In this document: positions 43,475-54,239 of the stretch, piece by piece
How the letters are laid out: every line of letters starts with the position of its first letter
How positions within the stretch are numbered: the stretch's first letter is position 1
DNA from: an uncultured Pelagibacteraceae bacterium
GTDB taxonomy: Bacteria > Pseudomonadota > Alphaproteobacteria > Pelagibacterales > Pelagibacteraceae
NCBI GenBank assembly: GCA_902524995.1
Contig: CABZFJ010000001.1
Span: 124,001-188,000, forward strand
Direction: 5' to 3'
Length of the DNA: 64,000 nucleotides
Notes under the pieces: model-generated
Told to the model about the DNA's origin: nothing
Seen by the model: only the letters and a program-made list of their open reading frames with translations
The model's database searches: none
Position numbers and translations under genes: made by a program

Positions 43475-44444
43475 AAAATTTTATGAATTAGATAAATTTG
43501 ACCTGAGTAAATACGACTTTTTTTTAATTTATGGAAAAAATGAGGGTTTAAAAACGGAAATTATTAATAAATATTTTTTTAAAAAAGAATTAAATATTGT
43601 TGATAAATATGATGAATTTGAATTTTTAGAAAATTATAATAATATACTAGATGGGATTTTATCAAAATCACTTTTTGAAAACGAAAAAACACTTATAATC
43701 TCAAGAGCAACTGATAAAATATTCAAATTGATAAGTGAAATATTTGACAGGAATATATCTAACACGAAAATTATAATAAAAAGCTTATCATTAGATAAAA
43801 AATCAAAGTTAAGAAATTTATTTGAAAAGAATAAAAACTTGGTAACAATACCTGTTTATGAAGATACAGACAATAATCTTGCGAATGTAGTAATTAATTA
43901 CTTAAGTAAAAAAAAAATTAAACTTTCAAGAGAATCTATTAATCTTTTAGTAAACAGAGCAACTGGTGATAGAAAAAATATTCAATCAGAATTGGAAAAA
44001 ATTTATAATTATTCAATTACAAACAGTAATATTAGTCATGAAACTGTCCAAAAACTTACAAATTTAGCAGAAAATTATAGCGCAAGTGCCCTGGCTGATA
44101 GCTACTTAACAAAAAACAAAAAAGATATATTAAAAATATTTAATGAGAATAATTATTCTGATGAAGATTGTATTTTAATACTTAGAACATTGCTAAGTAA
44201 ATCAAAAAGATTAATGCATATACTTAAAAAAAATAAAGAAACAAACAGTCTCGATATGGCAATTTCAAGCATTAAACCCCCGATATTTTGGAAAGAAAAG
44301 GAAAGTGTAAAAACACAAGTAAATAAATGGGATTTAAGTGATTTAAAAAAAAAAATATACCAAATAAATGAAATGGAAATGCTTGTTAAAAAAAATTCCA
44401 AGAATAGCTTGAATTTAATTTCAGATTTTATGGTTAATTACTAG
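43467..44444 (+). CDS. holA: DNA polymerase III subunit delta
   Basis: FLIYGKNEGLKTEII...; LVNRATGDRKNIQSELEKI; canonical neighbourhood. Confidence 0.85.
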   Translation: MIKKFYELDKFDLSKYDFFLIYGKNEGLKTEIINKYFFKKELNIVDKYDEFEFLENYNNILDGILSKSLFENEKTLIISRATDKIFKLISEIFDRNISNTKIIIKSLSLDKKSKLRNLFEKNKNLVTIPVYEDTDNNLANVVINYLSKKKIKLSRESINLLVNRATGDRKNIQSELEKIYNYSITNSNISHETVQKLTNLAENYSASALADSYLTKNKKDILKIFNENNYSDEDCILILRTLLSKSKRLMHILKKNKETNSLDMAISSIKPPIFWKEKESVKTQVNKWDLSDLKKKIYQINEMEMLVKKNSKNSLNLISDFMVNY

Positions 44445-45292
44445 TAATTACTCTTTATTACATCAATCAACCTATCAAGTTGATCATAGGCTTTATACTC
44501 AAAAATTAAACTCCCAGTGTTGTTTTTTTTATTTTTCAATAATACCTTCATGCCCAGTCTATCTGTTAATTCCTTTTCAGCAGCAATTATATTTGCATCT
44601 CTTGGTTTATAAATTTTATTTGGACTTTTTTTAACAAGCCTTACTAAATTCTCAGATTGTCTAACTGATAATTTTTTTTTTATTATTTTTTCAGCAATAT
44701 GTAGTGCATTCTCTAAACCAATTAACACCCTTGCATGTCCTTGAGAAATTTTTTCGTTTCGGACCATATCAATGAGTTTTTCTGGGAGTGTAAGCAATCT
44801 TAATGAATTTGAAATGTAAGATCTGCTCTTTCCAATAAATTTAGAAACTTTTTCTTGATCGTAAGCAAAATTATCAATAAGATTTTTGTAACTTTCTGCT
44901 TCGTCTATTGCATTAAGATCTTGCCTTTGAACATTTTCTACAATTGCTAGTTCTAGAGATTTAAGATTGTCAGCTTCAATAACTATTACTGGGACTTCAT
45001 GAAGACCAGCAGATTGTGCTGCCTGCCATCTTCTTTCACCTGCTATTAACTCAAACATATCATCTTGGTCATCTGATTTTCTAACTATTAATGGTTGAAT
45101 AATACCTCTCTCTTTTATTGAATTAGTTAAATCATCCAATGCCTCTTTTTCAAATATTTTTCTTGGTTGATTTCTATTTGGAGTTATGGAACTTATCGAA
45201 ATTTTATCGTTTGATGTTTTTATATCACTATCACCAATCAAAGATGATAAACCTCTACCTAGACCCTTCTTACTTTTAAAGGGATTTATCAT
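44441..45292 (-). CDS. parB: chromosome partitioning protein ParB
   Basis: GLGRGLSSLIGD, ISSITPNRNQPRKIFE, AGERRWQAAQSAGLHEVPVIV, HTH. Confidence 0.96.
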   Translation of the reverse strand: MINPFKSKKGLGRGLSSLIGDSDIKTSNDKISISSITPNRNQPRKIFEKEALDDLTNSIKERGIIQPLIVRKSDDQDDMFELIAGERRWQAAQSAGLHEVPVIVIEADNLKSLELAIVENVQRQDLNAIDEAESYKNLIDNFAYDQEKVSKFIGKSRSYISNSLRLLTLPEKLIDMVRNEKISQGHARVLIGLENALHIAEKIIKKKLSVRQSENLVRLVKKSPNKIYKPRDANIIAAEKELTDRLGMKVLLKNKKNNTGSLIFEYKAYDQLDRLIDVIKSNY

Positions 45293-46089
45293 GCTGCACT
45301 CTCCACTTGTTTATCTTGTTCTAAAAACTCCTCTGTAAATTTAAAATAAGCTTTACTGCCTGGACAAATCTTATCATATAATAATACAGGTATACCATGT
45401 GATGGTGCTTCAGACAGTCTTACATTTCTTGGAACTGCTGTTGAATAAACCTTATCTTTAAAATAATTCCTTGCTTCTGTCTCAACCTGCCCTGAAAGTT
45501 TGTTTCTTTTATCAAACATTGTAAGAAGAATGCCTCTAATTTCTAGCGACGGATTCAAATTAGATTTTATTCTATCTATAGTTTTTATAAGTTGTGTAAG
45601 TCCTTCCAAAGCAAAAAATTCTGTTTGAAGAGGTACCACCAAGGCGTCTGAGGCCACTAAAGCCATAATTGTGAGCAGACTTAGCGATGGAGGACAATCT
45701 ATGAGAATATAATCGTATGATGCTCTAGAATTATTTAATATTAGGGCTAATTCGTCTTTTAATTTGAAGGCTCTACGGCTATCTCCAGCAGTTTCAACCT
45801 CAAGTCCTGATAAATCTACGTTTGAGGTGACTAAATCTAGATTTTCAAATTCTGTTGGTTGAATTACTTCTGAAATATTCATGTTTCCATTAAGCACATT
45901 ATAAATTGTAGTGTTGGAATTTGAACTGTTAGATAACCCAAGACCAGTAGTTGCATTTCCCTGTGGATCTAAGTCTATTACTAGAACTTTTTTTCCTTTC
46001 ATGGACAATCCAGCTGCTAAATTGATGACTGTAGTGGTTTTACCTACCCCTCCTTTCTGATTTATAATCGAAATAATTTTATTGTGCAT
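45289..46089 (-). CDS. parA: chromosome partitioning ATPase ParA
   Basis: ISIINQKGGVGKTTTVINLAAGLS, IDLDPQGNATTGLG. Confidence 0.97.
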   Translation of the reverse strand: MHNKIISIINQKGGVGKTTTVINLAAGLSMKGKKVLVIDLDPQGNATTGLGLSNSSNSNTTIYNVLNGNMNISEVIQPTEFENLDLVTSNVDLSGLEVETAGDSRRAFKLKDELALILNNSRASYDYILIDCPPSLSLLTIMALVASDALVVPLQTEFFALEGLTQLIKTIDRIKSNLNPSLEIRGILLTMFDKRNKLSGQVETEARNYFKDKVYSTAVPRNVRLSEAPSHGIPVLLYDKICPGSKAYFKFTEEFLEQDKQVESAA

Positions 46090-46096
46090 TTTTTAA

Positions 46097-46774
46097 TCAA
46101 AATAAATTTTTGTTTTCATGATTTAAATCTTTAAATTTTTTTTTTTTTAAGTTTGAAATTTTTATAATCATTGAGCCTTCATTAGTTACACTTTTCATTT
46201 CTTCGTAGTCAAATTTCCAAAATTTAAGTGCATCTTTTAAAATTTCTTTTCCACTTGTCCCTAAAAATAAAATTATGTATTTAAATATTTTAAAATTTTT
46301 TTGTGCTATTTCAAAAATTATTGGCAAAGGTTTAAAAGCTCTTGAAATGATTACATCTGTAATTAAATTTTTTTCATTAAAAATATCTTTTTGATGAATT
46401 TCTGAATTTAATTCAAATTTTTTTGCCATATTTTTTAGAAAAATACTTTTATGGTAACTCTTTTCGTAAAAAACCAGCTTAAACACTGGTTTTTTTGATT
46501 TCATCAAAATACCTAAAACTATACCTGGTAAACCAGCACCTGATCCAAGGTCTGTGCATATGCTAATATCTTTTTTATCAATAAAATCAATAGTTTGCGC
46601 ACTATCTTCAATATGTCTTGTTTTAATTAGTTTTTCTGAGGATTTACTAATTAAATTAATACTTTTATTTCTTAATATTATTTCTTTTGAGTAATCTTGA
46701 AGTTCTTTTAATGTTTCACGTGAAACATTTGGAACTAGTAATTTATCAGTTTTTAAAATATTCGAATCAATCAA
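46097..46774 (-). CDS. rsmG: 16S rRNA m7G527 methyltransferase
   Basis: [15 protein letters not shown]; gidB position between mnmG and parA. Confidence 0.94.
   Translation of the reverse strand: MIDSNILKTDKLLVPNVSRETLKELQDYSKEIILRNKSINLISKSSEKLIKTRHIEDSAQTIDFIDKKDISICTDLGSGAGLPGIVLGILMKSKKPVFKLVFYEKSYHKSIFLKNMAKKFELNSEIHQKDIFNEKNLITDVIISRAFKPLPIIFEIAQKNFKIFKYIILFLGTSGKEILKDALKFWKFDYEEMKSVTNEGSMIIKISNLKKKKFKDLNHENKNLF
46712..46727. promoter_or_regulatory. parS centromere site (inside rsmG)
   Basis: TGTTTCACGTGAAACA, perfect 16-bp palindrome matching the bacterial parS consensus. Confidence 0.92.
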
Positions 46775-48642
46775 GCTATATGCTTAATAGACCTTCTTTT
46801 AAGGTGAGACAACAAAATATATACCGCCGCCGGCGTAATGCCATCTATTCTAAGAGCTTGACCCATGGTTTTTGGCTTAATTTTCTTAAATTTAAATTTA
46901 ACCTCATTTGATAAGCCAGCAAAAGAGTCATAATTTATATTTTCAGGAATAATAAGGTTTTCATCTCTTTTAAATGCCAATATATCTGCACTCTGCTTCT
47001 TCAAATAACCTCTATAATGAGAGTTAATTTCTAACTGCTCGTCTATTTCACGTGAAACATATTGAATTTCTGGCCAAATCTCTCTTATTTTACTCATTTT
47101 AACTGATTTTTGGCCTAATATCTGAGTAGCTGTACGACTTACCCCATCTTTAGCGATATTTATACCATATTTTGCCACTTTTGATGGAGTAATCTTAATT
47201 TTATCCATTTTATTTTGAATTTTTTTCAACTGAATGAATTTATCTATATATTTTTCCTCTCTTTCTTTTGAAACTAATCCAATATCTATTCCTTTTTGAG
47301 TTAATCTCATATCTGCATTATCTGATCTCAGTGAAAGTCTATATTCAGCTCTTGATGTAAACATTCTATATGGTTCTGCAACACCTTTGGTTACAAGATC
47401 ATCAATCATGACGCCTATGTAAGCATCAGATCTATCTAAGATAAAAGGTTCTTTTCCTTTAATACTCAGGGCGGCATTAATACCTGCTACTAATCCTTGG
47501 GCAGCAGCTTCCTCATACCCCGTAGTTCCATTAATTTGACCTGCAAGAAATAGATTTTTAATTTTCTTGGTCTCTAGAGTAAGAAAAAGTTCTCTTGGGT
47601 CCACGTAATCATACTCAATTGCATAACCAGGTCTTATAATTTTAACATTCTCTAAACCATTGATTTTATTACATATTTCTTGCTGAATATCAGCTGGAAG
47701 TGATGTTGAAATACCATTTGGATAAATTGTATTATCATTTAATCCCTCTGGCTCTAAAAAAATTTGATGCCGATCTTTATCAGCAAATTTCTTTATTTTG
47801 TCCTCTATAGATGGACAATATCTTGGGCCTACACCTTGTATGTTACCAGAATACATAGCACTTCGTTTTATATTTTTAGAAATAATTTTATGAACAGCTC
47901 TATTTGTATATGTCATTCTACATGAAATTTGTTTGTTTAAATTTTTTTTTGTTAAAAATGAAAAGAAGTATGGATCTTTATCTGCATGTTGCTCCTCTAG
48001 ATTTCTGAAGTTTATTGTGCGAGCGTCTAATCTGGGAGGAGTTCCAGTTTTTAATCTACCGATCTTAAAATTATATTTCTCTAGTTGTTCACTTAATCCT
48101 GTAGAAGGCTTTTCATTAAACCTTCCTGCTGCAAATTTTTCTTCGCCAATATGTATTAAACCATTTAAGAAAGTTCCAGTTGTGAGAATTATCTTAGATG
48201 ATTTTACATATTTACCTGATTGGGTAGCAAACCCAACTATCTCATTATTTTTAAAATAAAACTTAATTACAGGATCAGAAAAAATGCTTAAATTACAATA
48301 GTTTAGAAGATTTTTTTGCATATATTTCTTATATAATGATCTATCACTTTGTGTTCTTGGGCCCCTAACAGCAGGTCCTCTACTTCTATTTAACAATCTA
48401 AATTGTATTCCTGATTTATCAGCTACTACACCCATGACTCCGTCGAGTGCATCTATTTCTCTTACTAAGTGACCCTTGCCCAAACCTCCAATTGCAGGGT
48501 TACATGACATTTCTCCAATGGTATCAAATTTATGTGTGAATAAAGCAGTGTTAACTCCTAATCTCGCTGATGCTGCGGCTGCTTCGCAACCAGCATGTCC
48601 ACCACCTATAACAACTACATCGAATAGAAAGTCATTTTTCAT
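46771..48642 (-). CDS. mnmG: tRNA uridine 5-carboxymethylaminomethyl modification enzyme MnmG
   Basis: [21 protein letters not shown]...[21 protein letters not shown]. Confidence 0.97.
   Translation of the reverse strand: MKNDFLFDVVVIGGGHAGCEAAAASARLGVNTALFTHKFDTIGEMSCNPAIGGLGKGHLVREIDALDGVMGVVADKSGIQFRLLNRSRGPAVRGPRTQSDRSLYKKYMQKNLLNYCNLSIFSDPVIKFYFKNNEIVGFATQSGKYVKSSKIILTTGTFLNGLIHIGEEKFAAGRFNEKPSTGLSEQLEKYNFKIGRLKTGTPPRLDARTINFRNLEEQHADKDPYFFSFLTKKNLNKQISCRMTYTNRAVHKIISKNIKRSAMYSGNIQGVGPRYCPSIEDKIKKFADKDRHQIFLEPEGLNDNTIYPNGISTSLPADIQQEICNKINGLENVKIIRPGYAIEYDYVDPRELFLTLETKKIKNLFLAGQINGTTGYEEAAAQGLVAGINAALSIKGKEPFILDRSDAYIGVMIDDLVTKGVAEPYRMFTSRAEYRLSLRSDNADMRLTQKGIDIGLVSKEREEKYIDKFIQLKKIQNKMDKIKITPSKVAKYGINIAKDGVSRTATQILGQKSVKMSKIREIWPEIQYVSREIDEQLEINSHYRGYLKKQSADILAFKRDENLIIPENINYDSFAGLSNEVKFKFKKIKPKTMGQALRIDGITPAAVYILLSHLKRRSIKHIA
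47044..47059. promoter_or_regulatory. second parS-like site (inside mnmG), one mismatch
   Basis: TATTTCACGTGAAACA versus TGTTTCACGTGAAACA. Confidence 0.78.
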
Positions 48643-48718
48643 AGGATTAATTTATTATTGATCTTAAAATTTACAAGTAAACACTGAAAATAGTTAAAAA
48701 ACCTTGTAATACCAACGA

Positions 48719-50050
48719 TTATTTGCCTATGCAAAAGTCATTAAAAATTGAACTTAATACTTCTTCAACATCAACTTTGCCGACAAGCATACCTAAATAT
48801 CTTGTAGCCAATCTTAAATCTTCTGCAGCTTTATCAAAATCTTCTAGAGTTTTTTTTTCTTCAAAATCATTTAGATGATCCAAACATTTTTTAAGATTAT
48901 TTCTATGTCTCTCCCTAGTTATGTAGGTTTCGCCTGTAGAAATAAATTTATTTTTTAAATGCTCTTTTATTAAGTTAATAAGTTGATCTAAATTTTTTTC
49001 CTCTTTTATTGATATGTGAATTGGATCAAAATTTTTTATTTCATCATTAGTTTGATCATTTTGCAGATCAGATTTGTTAACAACCAAGATAGCCTTTTTT
49101 GATTTAAGATCCTTAGAAAAGTGAGTAAAATCAACAGTTTTTGGCTCAACAACAACTATATTTAAATCAGCATCATCGGCTTTTTTTAAAGCTAACTTTA
49201 TTCCCTTTTTTTCAATTTCGTTTTTTGAGTCTCTTATCCCAGCTGTGTCGGACATAACAACTGGGAAACCATCTAAATTTAAATGAGCTTCTATTACATC
49301 TCTTGTAGTGCCTGCTATCTCAGAAACAATTGCAATATCTCGTCTAGACAAAAAGTTTAATAAGGATGATTTTCCAGCATTAGTAGGCCCAATTATTGCA
49401 ATTTTAAAACCTTCTCTTATTCTTTCCCCTACTTTTTGATCATTTAGTATTTTTTCTATTTCATTTTTTATACTTTTTGTTTCTGAATGAATGTTTTTTA
49501 GAATATCATTAGGTAAATCTTCCTCTGGAAAATCTATTTTAGCCTCAATGTTTGATAAAATTTTTATTAACCTTGTTCTTAAGGAATTAAATTTGTCTGA
49601 ACTTTTTCCAGTCATAATTTTAATTGCCTGTTGTCTTTGGATTTCTGTCTCTGATGATATTAAATCTGAAATGCTCTCTGCCTTTAGGAGATTTATTTTG
49701 CCATTTTGAAAAGCTATCTTAGTAAACTCTCCAGGTTCGGCTAGTCTACATCCATCTATTTTAGATATTACCTCTTGAATAGAGTCTACAACTGCTTTAC
49801 TTCCATGAACATGAAATTCAGCCATATCTTGACCCGTATAGCTGGCTGGACCTGGAAACCATATTAAAATTCCCTCGTCAATTAGCTCATTATCCTTGTT
49901 TTTGTTGAATTTTCTCAACGATGCAACTCTGGGCTCTGGTAATTTTTCTTCTGATAAAGTCATAATTACTTTCTTGGTTTCGGGACCAGAAACCCTAATT
50001 ACTGATATTCCTGCTAGACCAGGGCCGGAAGATAGAGCATATATTGTCAT
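48719..50050 (-). CDS. mnmE: tRNA modification GTPase MnmE
   Basis: GPTNAGKSSLLNFLSRRDIAIVSEIAGTTRDVIE; C-terminal FCIGK. Confidence 0.97.
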   Translation of the reverse strand: MTIYALSSGPGLAGISVIRVSGPETKKVIMTLSEEKLPEPRVASLRKFNKNKDNELIDEGILIWFPGPASYTGQDMAEFHVHGSKAVVDSIQEVISKIDGCRLAEPGEFTKIAFQNGKINLLKAESISDLISSETEIQRQQAIKIMTGKSSDKFNSLRTRLIKILSNIEAKIDFPEEDLPNDILKNIHSETKSIKNEIEKILNDQKVGERIREGFKIAIIGPTNAGKSSLLNFLSRRDIAIVSEIAGTTRDVIEAHLNLDGFPVVMSDTAGIRDSKNEIEKKGIKLALKKADDADLNIVVVEPKTVDFTHFSKDLKSKKAILVVNKSDLQNDQTNDEIKNFDPIHISIKEEKNLDQLINLIKEHLKNKFISTGETYITRERHRNNLKKCLDHLNDFEEKKTLEDFDKAAEDLRLATRYLGMLVGKVDVEEVLSSIFNDFCIGK

Positions 50051-50096
50051 TAAATCAATTATAGCTAGTATTGAATTTAAATATATAAATTTTTCT

Positions 50097-50933
50097 ATGA
50101 TTATATGGATCGCGTCTTACCCAAAAAGTGGAAATACATGGGTAAGATCATTTTTATCTTCCTATTATTTTTCTAAAGACGGAAATTTCGAATTTAAATT
50201 GTTAAAAAATATTAAACAATTTCCTAGTAGAGAATTTTTTAGCAAGAGAATAGAAACTATCGAGGAAGCATCTGAAAAATGGATTATCATTCAAAAAAAT
50301 CTTAAAAAACTTAATAAGGCACGTTTCCTTAAAACTCACAATGTGTATGGAGCATATAAGGGAAATCATTTTACAACACCAGAGGTTACGTTGGGAGCAA
50401 TTATAATTGTGAGAGATCCTAGAAATGTAATTACTTCATTAATGAATCATTATTCAATTAATGAGAAAGAAGCACTTGAAATGATAAAAAGCATTTATCG
50501 AAATTTAAAAGACAAGAATGACTCTGATAATTATGCAAGTTATTCATTTATAAGTTCTTGGGCAAATAATTATAATTCATGGAAAAACTCAAATATAAAA
50601 AACAAACTTTTTATAAAATATGAAGATTTAGAAAAAGATACTGAAAGCACGTTTGAAAAAATTGTTCAATTTACTAATAAACTACTTAATAATAAAAAAG
50701 ATGTTGATAAAAGAAAATTAAGTAAATCAATTAAAAGCACTAATTTTAATGAATTAAAAAAGATGGAAAAAAGTAAAGGTTTTGATGAAGCTAGCTTTTC
50801 TTCGGATGGAACAAGGAAAACATTTTTTAACTTAGGCAAAGATAACAATTATAAAAAGCTTCTTAGCTCAGAAATAACCACAGAATTAGAAAAATTTTTT
50901 TATAAAGAAATGGGTGAATTAGAATATTTATGA
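50097..50933 (+). CDS. sulfotransferase-domain protein
   Basis: MIIWIASYPKSGNTWVRSFLSSYYF (5'-PSB motif) and VRDPRNVITSLMNHY (3'-PB). ATG at 50097 preferred over 49896, which overlaps mnmE. Confidence 0.9.
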   Translation: MIIWIASYPKSGNTWVRSFLSSYYFSKDGNFEFKLLKNIKQFPSREFFSKRIETIEEASEKWIIIQKNLKKLNKARFLKTHNVYGAYKGNHFTTPEVTLGAIIIVRDPRNVITSLMNHYSINEKEALEMIKSIYRNLKDKNDSDNYASYSFISSWANNYNSWKNSNIKNKLFIKYEDLEKDTESTFEKIVQFTNKLLNNKKDVDKRKLSKSIKSTNFNELKKMEKSKGFDEASFSSDGTRKTFFNLGKDNNYKKLLSSEITTELEKFFYKEMGELEYL

Positions 50934-50935
50934 GA

Positions 50936-52207
50936 TTAAACTGGTTTATTCATCGAATTGAAGAAGTCAGAATTATTTTTTGTATTTTTTAATTTAGAAT
51001 TAATAAACTCAATAGCATCCATGGAGCCCATTGGGGCTATAATTCTTCTTAAAACATTCATTTTTTGAAGATCATTTTTATCAAAAATTAATTCTTCTCT
51101 TCTGGTTCCAGATTTAGTTATATCAATCGCAGGAAATATTCTTTTCTCTGAAATCTTTCTATCCAATATTGTTTCACTATTACCAGTACCTTTGAATTCT
51201 TCAAAGATAACTTCATCCATCCTGCTTCCTGTATCAATCAATGCCGTTGCTATTATCGTCAAAGAACCTCCTTCCTCAATATTTCTCGCTGCACCAAAAA
51301 ATCTTTTCGGTCTTTGGAGAGCATTTGCGTCTACACCACCTGTTAATACTTTGCCTGAACTTGGAACAACAGCATTATATGCTCTTCCTAATCTTGTTAT
51401 AGAGTCTAATAAAATTACTACATCTTTTTTATGCTCTGTTAATCTTTTAGCTTTTTCAATTACCATTTCTGCAACTGCAACATGCCTTTGTGCTGGTTCA
51501 TCAAATGTTGAACTTATGACTTCGCCCTTAACTGTTCTCTGCATGTCTGTTACTTCCTCTGGTCTTTCATCAATTAATAGAACCATTAAATAACACTCTG
51601 GATGATTTGCAGTTATTGAATTTGCGATACTCTGTAATATCATTGTTTTCCCAGCTTTAGGGGGTGATATAATCAACGATCTTTGTCCTTTGCCTATCGG
51701 ACTTACTAAATCAATTAGCCTCGGAGTTAAATCAACTTTTTTCTCTACTTTGGCACTTTCAACTTCCATTACCAGTTGCTTGTTTGGATAAAGAGGCGTT
51801 AAATTATCAAAAGCTATTTTATGTTTAAACTTGTCAGTTTCTTCAAAGTTTATTTTGCTCACTTGAAGCAAAGCAAAATATCTTTCACCTTCTTTAGGAG
51901 CTCTTATTGGTCCTTCTACAGTATCGCCTGTTCTCAATCCAAATCTTCTAATTTGATTTGGACTAACATAAATATCATCAGCGCCAGGCAAATAATTCGA
52001 CTCTATTGCTCTAAGAAATCCAAATCCATCTTGAAGTAATTGAAGTACTCCACCACCAGTAATTTCTTCTCCTTTTTCTGCTAATTTTTTTAATATTGCA
52101 AAATAAATTTCTTGTCGTCTAAGGGTGCTCGCGTTTTCAATTCCTAAATTTTCAGCTTCTGTAATGAGCTTTTCTGAGCTTTTTTCTTTTAATTCTTGTA
52201 TATTCAT
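50936..52207 (-). CDS. rho: transcription termination factor Rho
   Basis: [47 protein letters not shown]. Confidence 0.98.
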   Translation of the reverse strand: MNIQELKEKSSEKLITEAENLGIENASTLRRQEIYFAILKKLAEKGEEITGGGVLQLLQDGFGFLRAIESNYLPGADDIYVSPNQIRRFGLRTGDTVEGPIRAPKEGERYFALLQVSKINFEETDKFKHKIAFDNLTPLYPNKQLVMEVESAKVEKKVDLTPRLIDLVSPIGKGQRSLIISPPKAGKTMILQSIANSITANHPECYLMVLLIDERPEEVTDMQRTVKGEVISSTFDEPAQRHVAVAEMVIEKAKRLTEHKKDVVILLDSITRLGRAYNAVVPSSGKVLTGGVDANALQRPKRFFGAARNIEEGGSLTIIATALIDTGSRMDEVIFEEFKGTGNSETILDRKISEKRIFPAIDITKSGTRREELIFDKNDLQKMNVLRRIIAPMGSMDAIEFINSKLKNTKNNSDFFNSMNKPV

Positions 52208-52312
52208 AATGGGGGGTGAGTTTATTGAATAAAATAATATAGATACTTGTTAAAGAAAATTCAACCCTTGATTACTTTAAAATCTAAAAAAATATTGTAA
52301 ATATAAACATTA

Positions 52313-52720
52313 ATGGAACAAGAAATCAAAGAATTTAAGGTTTTTAATAAAAATATAGAACAAGTGTCTATTTATTATGGATTTTTTCTTATTATTTGGG
52401 GGGTAATTGTAAGCTTTATTTCTGGCAGCTTGTCTTTTACATCCTACATACCGAGTTATATTGGTTTAATAATTTTAGTTTTTTCATTTTTATCAATTAA
52501 ATTTTTTAGGAAAAAAAAATTTTTCATGCATCTAGTTGCTTCATTTGGTCTAATAACATTTTTGGGTGGTTTAGATTTTGTTAGATTAATTTTAAAAGGT
52601 AGCTTTTTTGAAAACTTTTGGGCAGATATATCAAAACTTATGATGCTCATTACTGGAAGTATTTTTGTATATCTATGTTTTTTGTCTTTCAGGTTTGCTA
52701 GAAATATTAGAAAAAATTAA
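52313..52720 (+). CDS. small integral membrane protein of unknown function
   Basis: 135-aa ORF with about four hydrophobic segments; no family recognised. Confidence 0.65.
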   Translation: MEQEIKEFKVFNKNIEQVSIYYGFFLIIWGVIVSFISGSLSFTSYIPSYIGLIILVFSFLSIKFFRKKKFFMHLVASFGLITFLGGLDFVRLILKGSFFENFWADISKLMMLITGSIFVYLCFLSFRFARNIRKN

Positions 52721-52721
52721 A

Positions 52722-53243
52722 CTACAGTGCTTTGAGTTCTAATGCGAATTTTTTTACCATTTCCCAGTTGGTAAATTCATATGAGTTGTCTGTATTGGTA
52801 GGACCATTAGTAATCATCATAATAAATCTTATTACATTTTTATTTATAAAATTATAATTAGGGTAATCAACCTTACCACCAAATACTGCAACTTTATCTG
52901 GTTTCCATTTAGTTTTCGCAAGAAATTTTTTCACATATGGGTTAGTTTCTGGAGTACTTTTTTCCTCTTTTCTTGCTACAACATTTACAGAAAAAAAGGC
53001 AGTCTTTTTTGTAATTAAGATATGTTTATTTTTTATAACAAAATCTTGTACTTTTCTATTATGTCTGCCATATCTAATACTTGCCCCTATTATTATTTTT
53101 TTTATTTTTTCTAAGTTAACTTTGTTAATTTTATCTAAGGAAACTATTTTAATTCTATCATTTAACGCTAAGTGATCTTTTATTGTCTCACAAATTCTTT
53201 TTGTTTGTCCATCTGTTGACGAATAAATAATTAAATCTTCCAT
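52722..53243 (-). CDS. hemG: HemG-like (flavodoxin-type) protoporphyrinogen oxidase
   Basis: LIIYSSTDGQTKRICETI...IIIGASIRYGRHNRKVQDFV...FFSVNVVARKEEKSTPETNPYVKKFLAKTKWKPDKVAVFGGKVDYPNYNF...IMMITNGPT; next to hemH-hemE. Confidence 0.87.
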   Translation of the reverse strand: MEDLIIYSSTDGQTKRICETIKDHLALNDRIKIVSLDKINKVNLEKIKKIIIGASIRYGRHNRKVQDFVIKNKHILITKKTAFFSVNVVARKEEKSTPETNPYVKKFLAKTKWKPDKVAVFGGKVDYPNYNFINKNVIRFIMMITNGPTNTDNSYEFTNWEMVKKFALELKAL

Positions 53244-53246
53244 AAT

Positions 53247-54239
53247 TTAAATACTCTTTAATATAAGATTATTTATTAATTTAATGTGATCATCGTTATC
53301 GTTCAGACATGGAATCATTTCAAAGTTTTCTCCTCCAGACTCCATAAAACTCTCTTTACCTTGTATCAATATTTCTTCTAGTGTTTCCACACAGTCAGAA
53401 GAAAACCCCGGACAAATTGCTAAGACATTTTTTTTTCCCTCCACTGGTAATTTCTCAAGTGTTTTATCAGTGTAAGGTTGAAGCCATTCTTGTGGACCAA
53501 ATCTAGATTGAAAAGTTGTTTTAATTTCTATATCATTAAACTTTTCATTTATTAACCTAGTAGTTTTATGACAATAACAATGATAAGGATCGCCTTTATC
53601 GAAGTATTTCTTCGGAATTCCATGATATGAGGCTAATATCAAATCTGGCCTCCAATTGATCTCATTAATTTTTTTATTGATAGAGTTTACCAAAGCATCA
53701 ATGTACAAAGGATGTGACTCATAATGAGGTATTATTTGTAAGGATGGTTGCCATCTCATATTCATAAGTGTCCTATAAACCTCATCACAAACAGTTGCGG
53801 TGGTAGCTGCAGCGTATTGAGGATATAAAGGTAGAATTACTAAATTTTCGCAGCCTTCTTCATGAAGTTTTTTTATTTTATTTTTGATACTTGGATTTCC
53901 ATATCTCATTGCAAAATCTATAATTAAATTTTCGTTTGATATTAAATTTCTTACCTTTTCTGCTTGTTTCTGTGTATAATATAAAAGAGGTGACATATTT
54001 TCTTTTTTCATCCAAATTTCTTTATAAGCCTTAGCAGTTTTAGATGGTCTTAGGTTAAGTATAAAAACGTTCAAAATTATCTGCCACAAGATTGGGTTAA
54101 TCTCTATGACTCTTCTGTCAGAGAGAAACTCTTTTAAATATTTTCTAATGTCTAACCAGCTGGTTGAGTCTGGTGTGCCAAGATTAATGATTAGAACACC
54201 TGTTTTTCCATACTTAACTTGGGGATGATCTAAGTTCAT
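53247..54239 (-). CDS. hemH: ferrochelatase
   Basis: KTGVLIINLGTPDS, YPQYAAATTATVCDEV, SYHGIPKKYFDKGDPYHCYCHKTT. Confidence 0.96.
   Translation of the reverse strand: MNLDHPQVKYGKTGVLIINLGTPDSTSWLDIRKYLKEFLSDRRVIEINPILWQIILNVFILNLRPSKTAKAYKEIWMKKENMSPLLYYTQKQAEKVRNLISNENLIIDFAMRYGNPSIKNKIKKLHEEGCENLVILPLYPQYAAATTATVCDEVYRTLMNMRWQPSLQIIPHYESHPLYIDALVNSINKKINEINWRPDLILASYHGIPKKYFDKGDPYHCYCHKTTRLINEKFNDIEIKTTFQSRFGPQEWLQPYTDKTLEKLPVEGKKNVLAICPGFSSDCVETLEEILIQGKESFMESGGENFEMIPCLNDNDDHIKLINNLILKSI

Noticed and set aside
49896-50096. Extended N-terminus of the sulfotransferase
   Set aside because: Overlaps mnmE on the opposite strand; the sulfotransferase domain begins at MIIWIASYPKSGNTW (50097).
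51192-51593. 133-aa + strand ORF opposite rho
   Set aside because: Shadow ORF of Rho; no motif.
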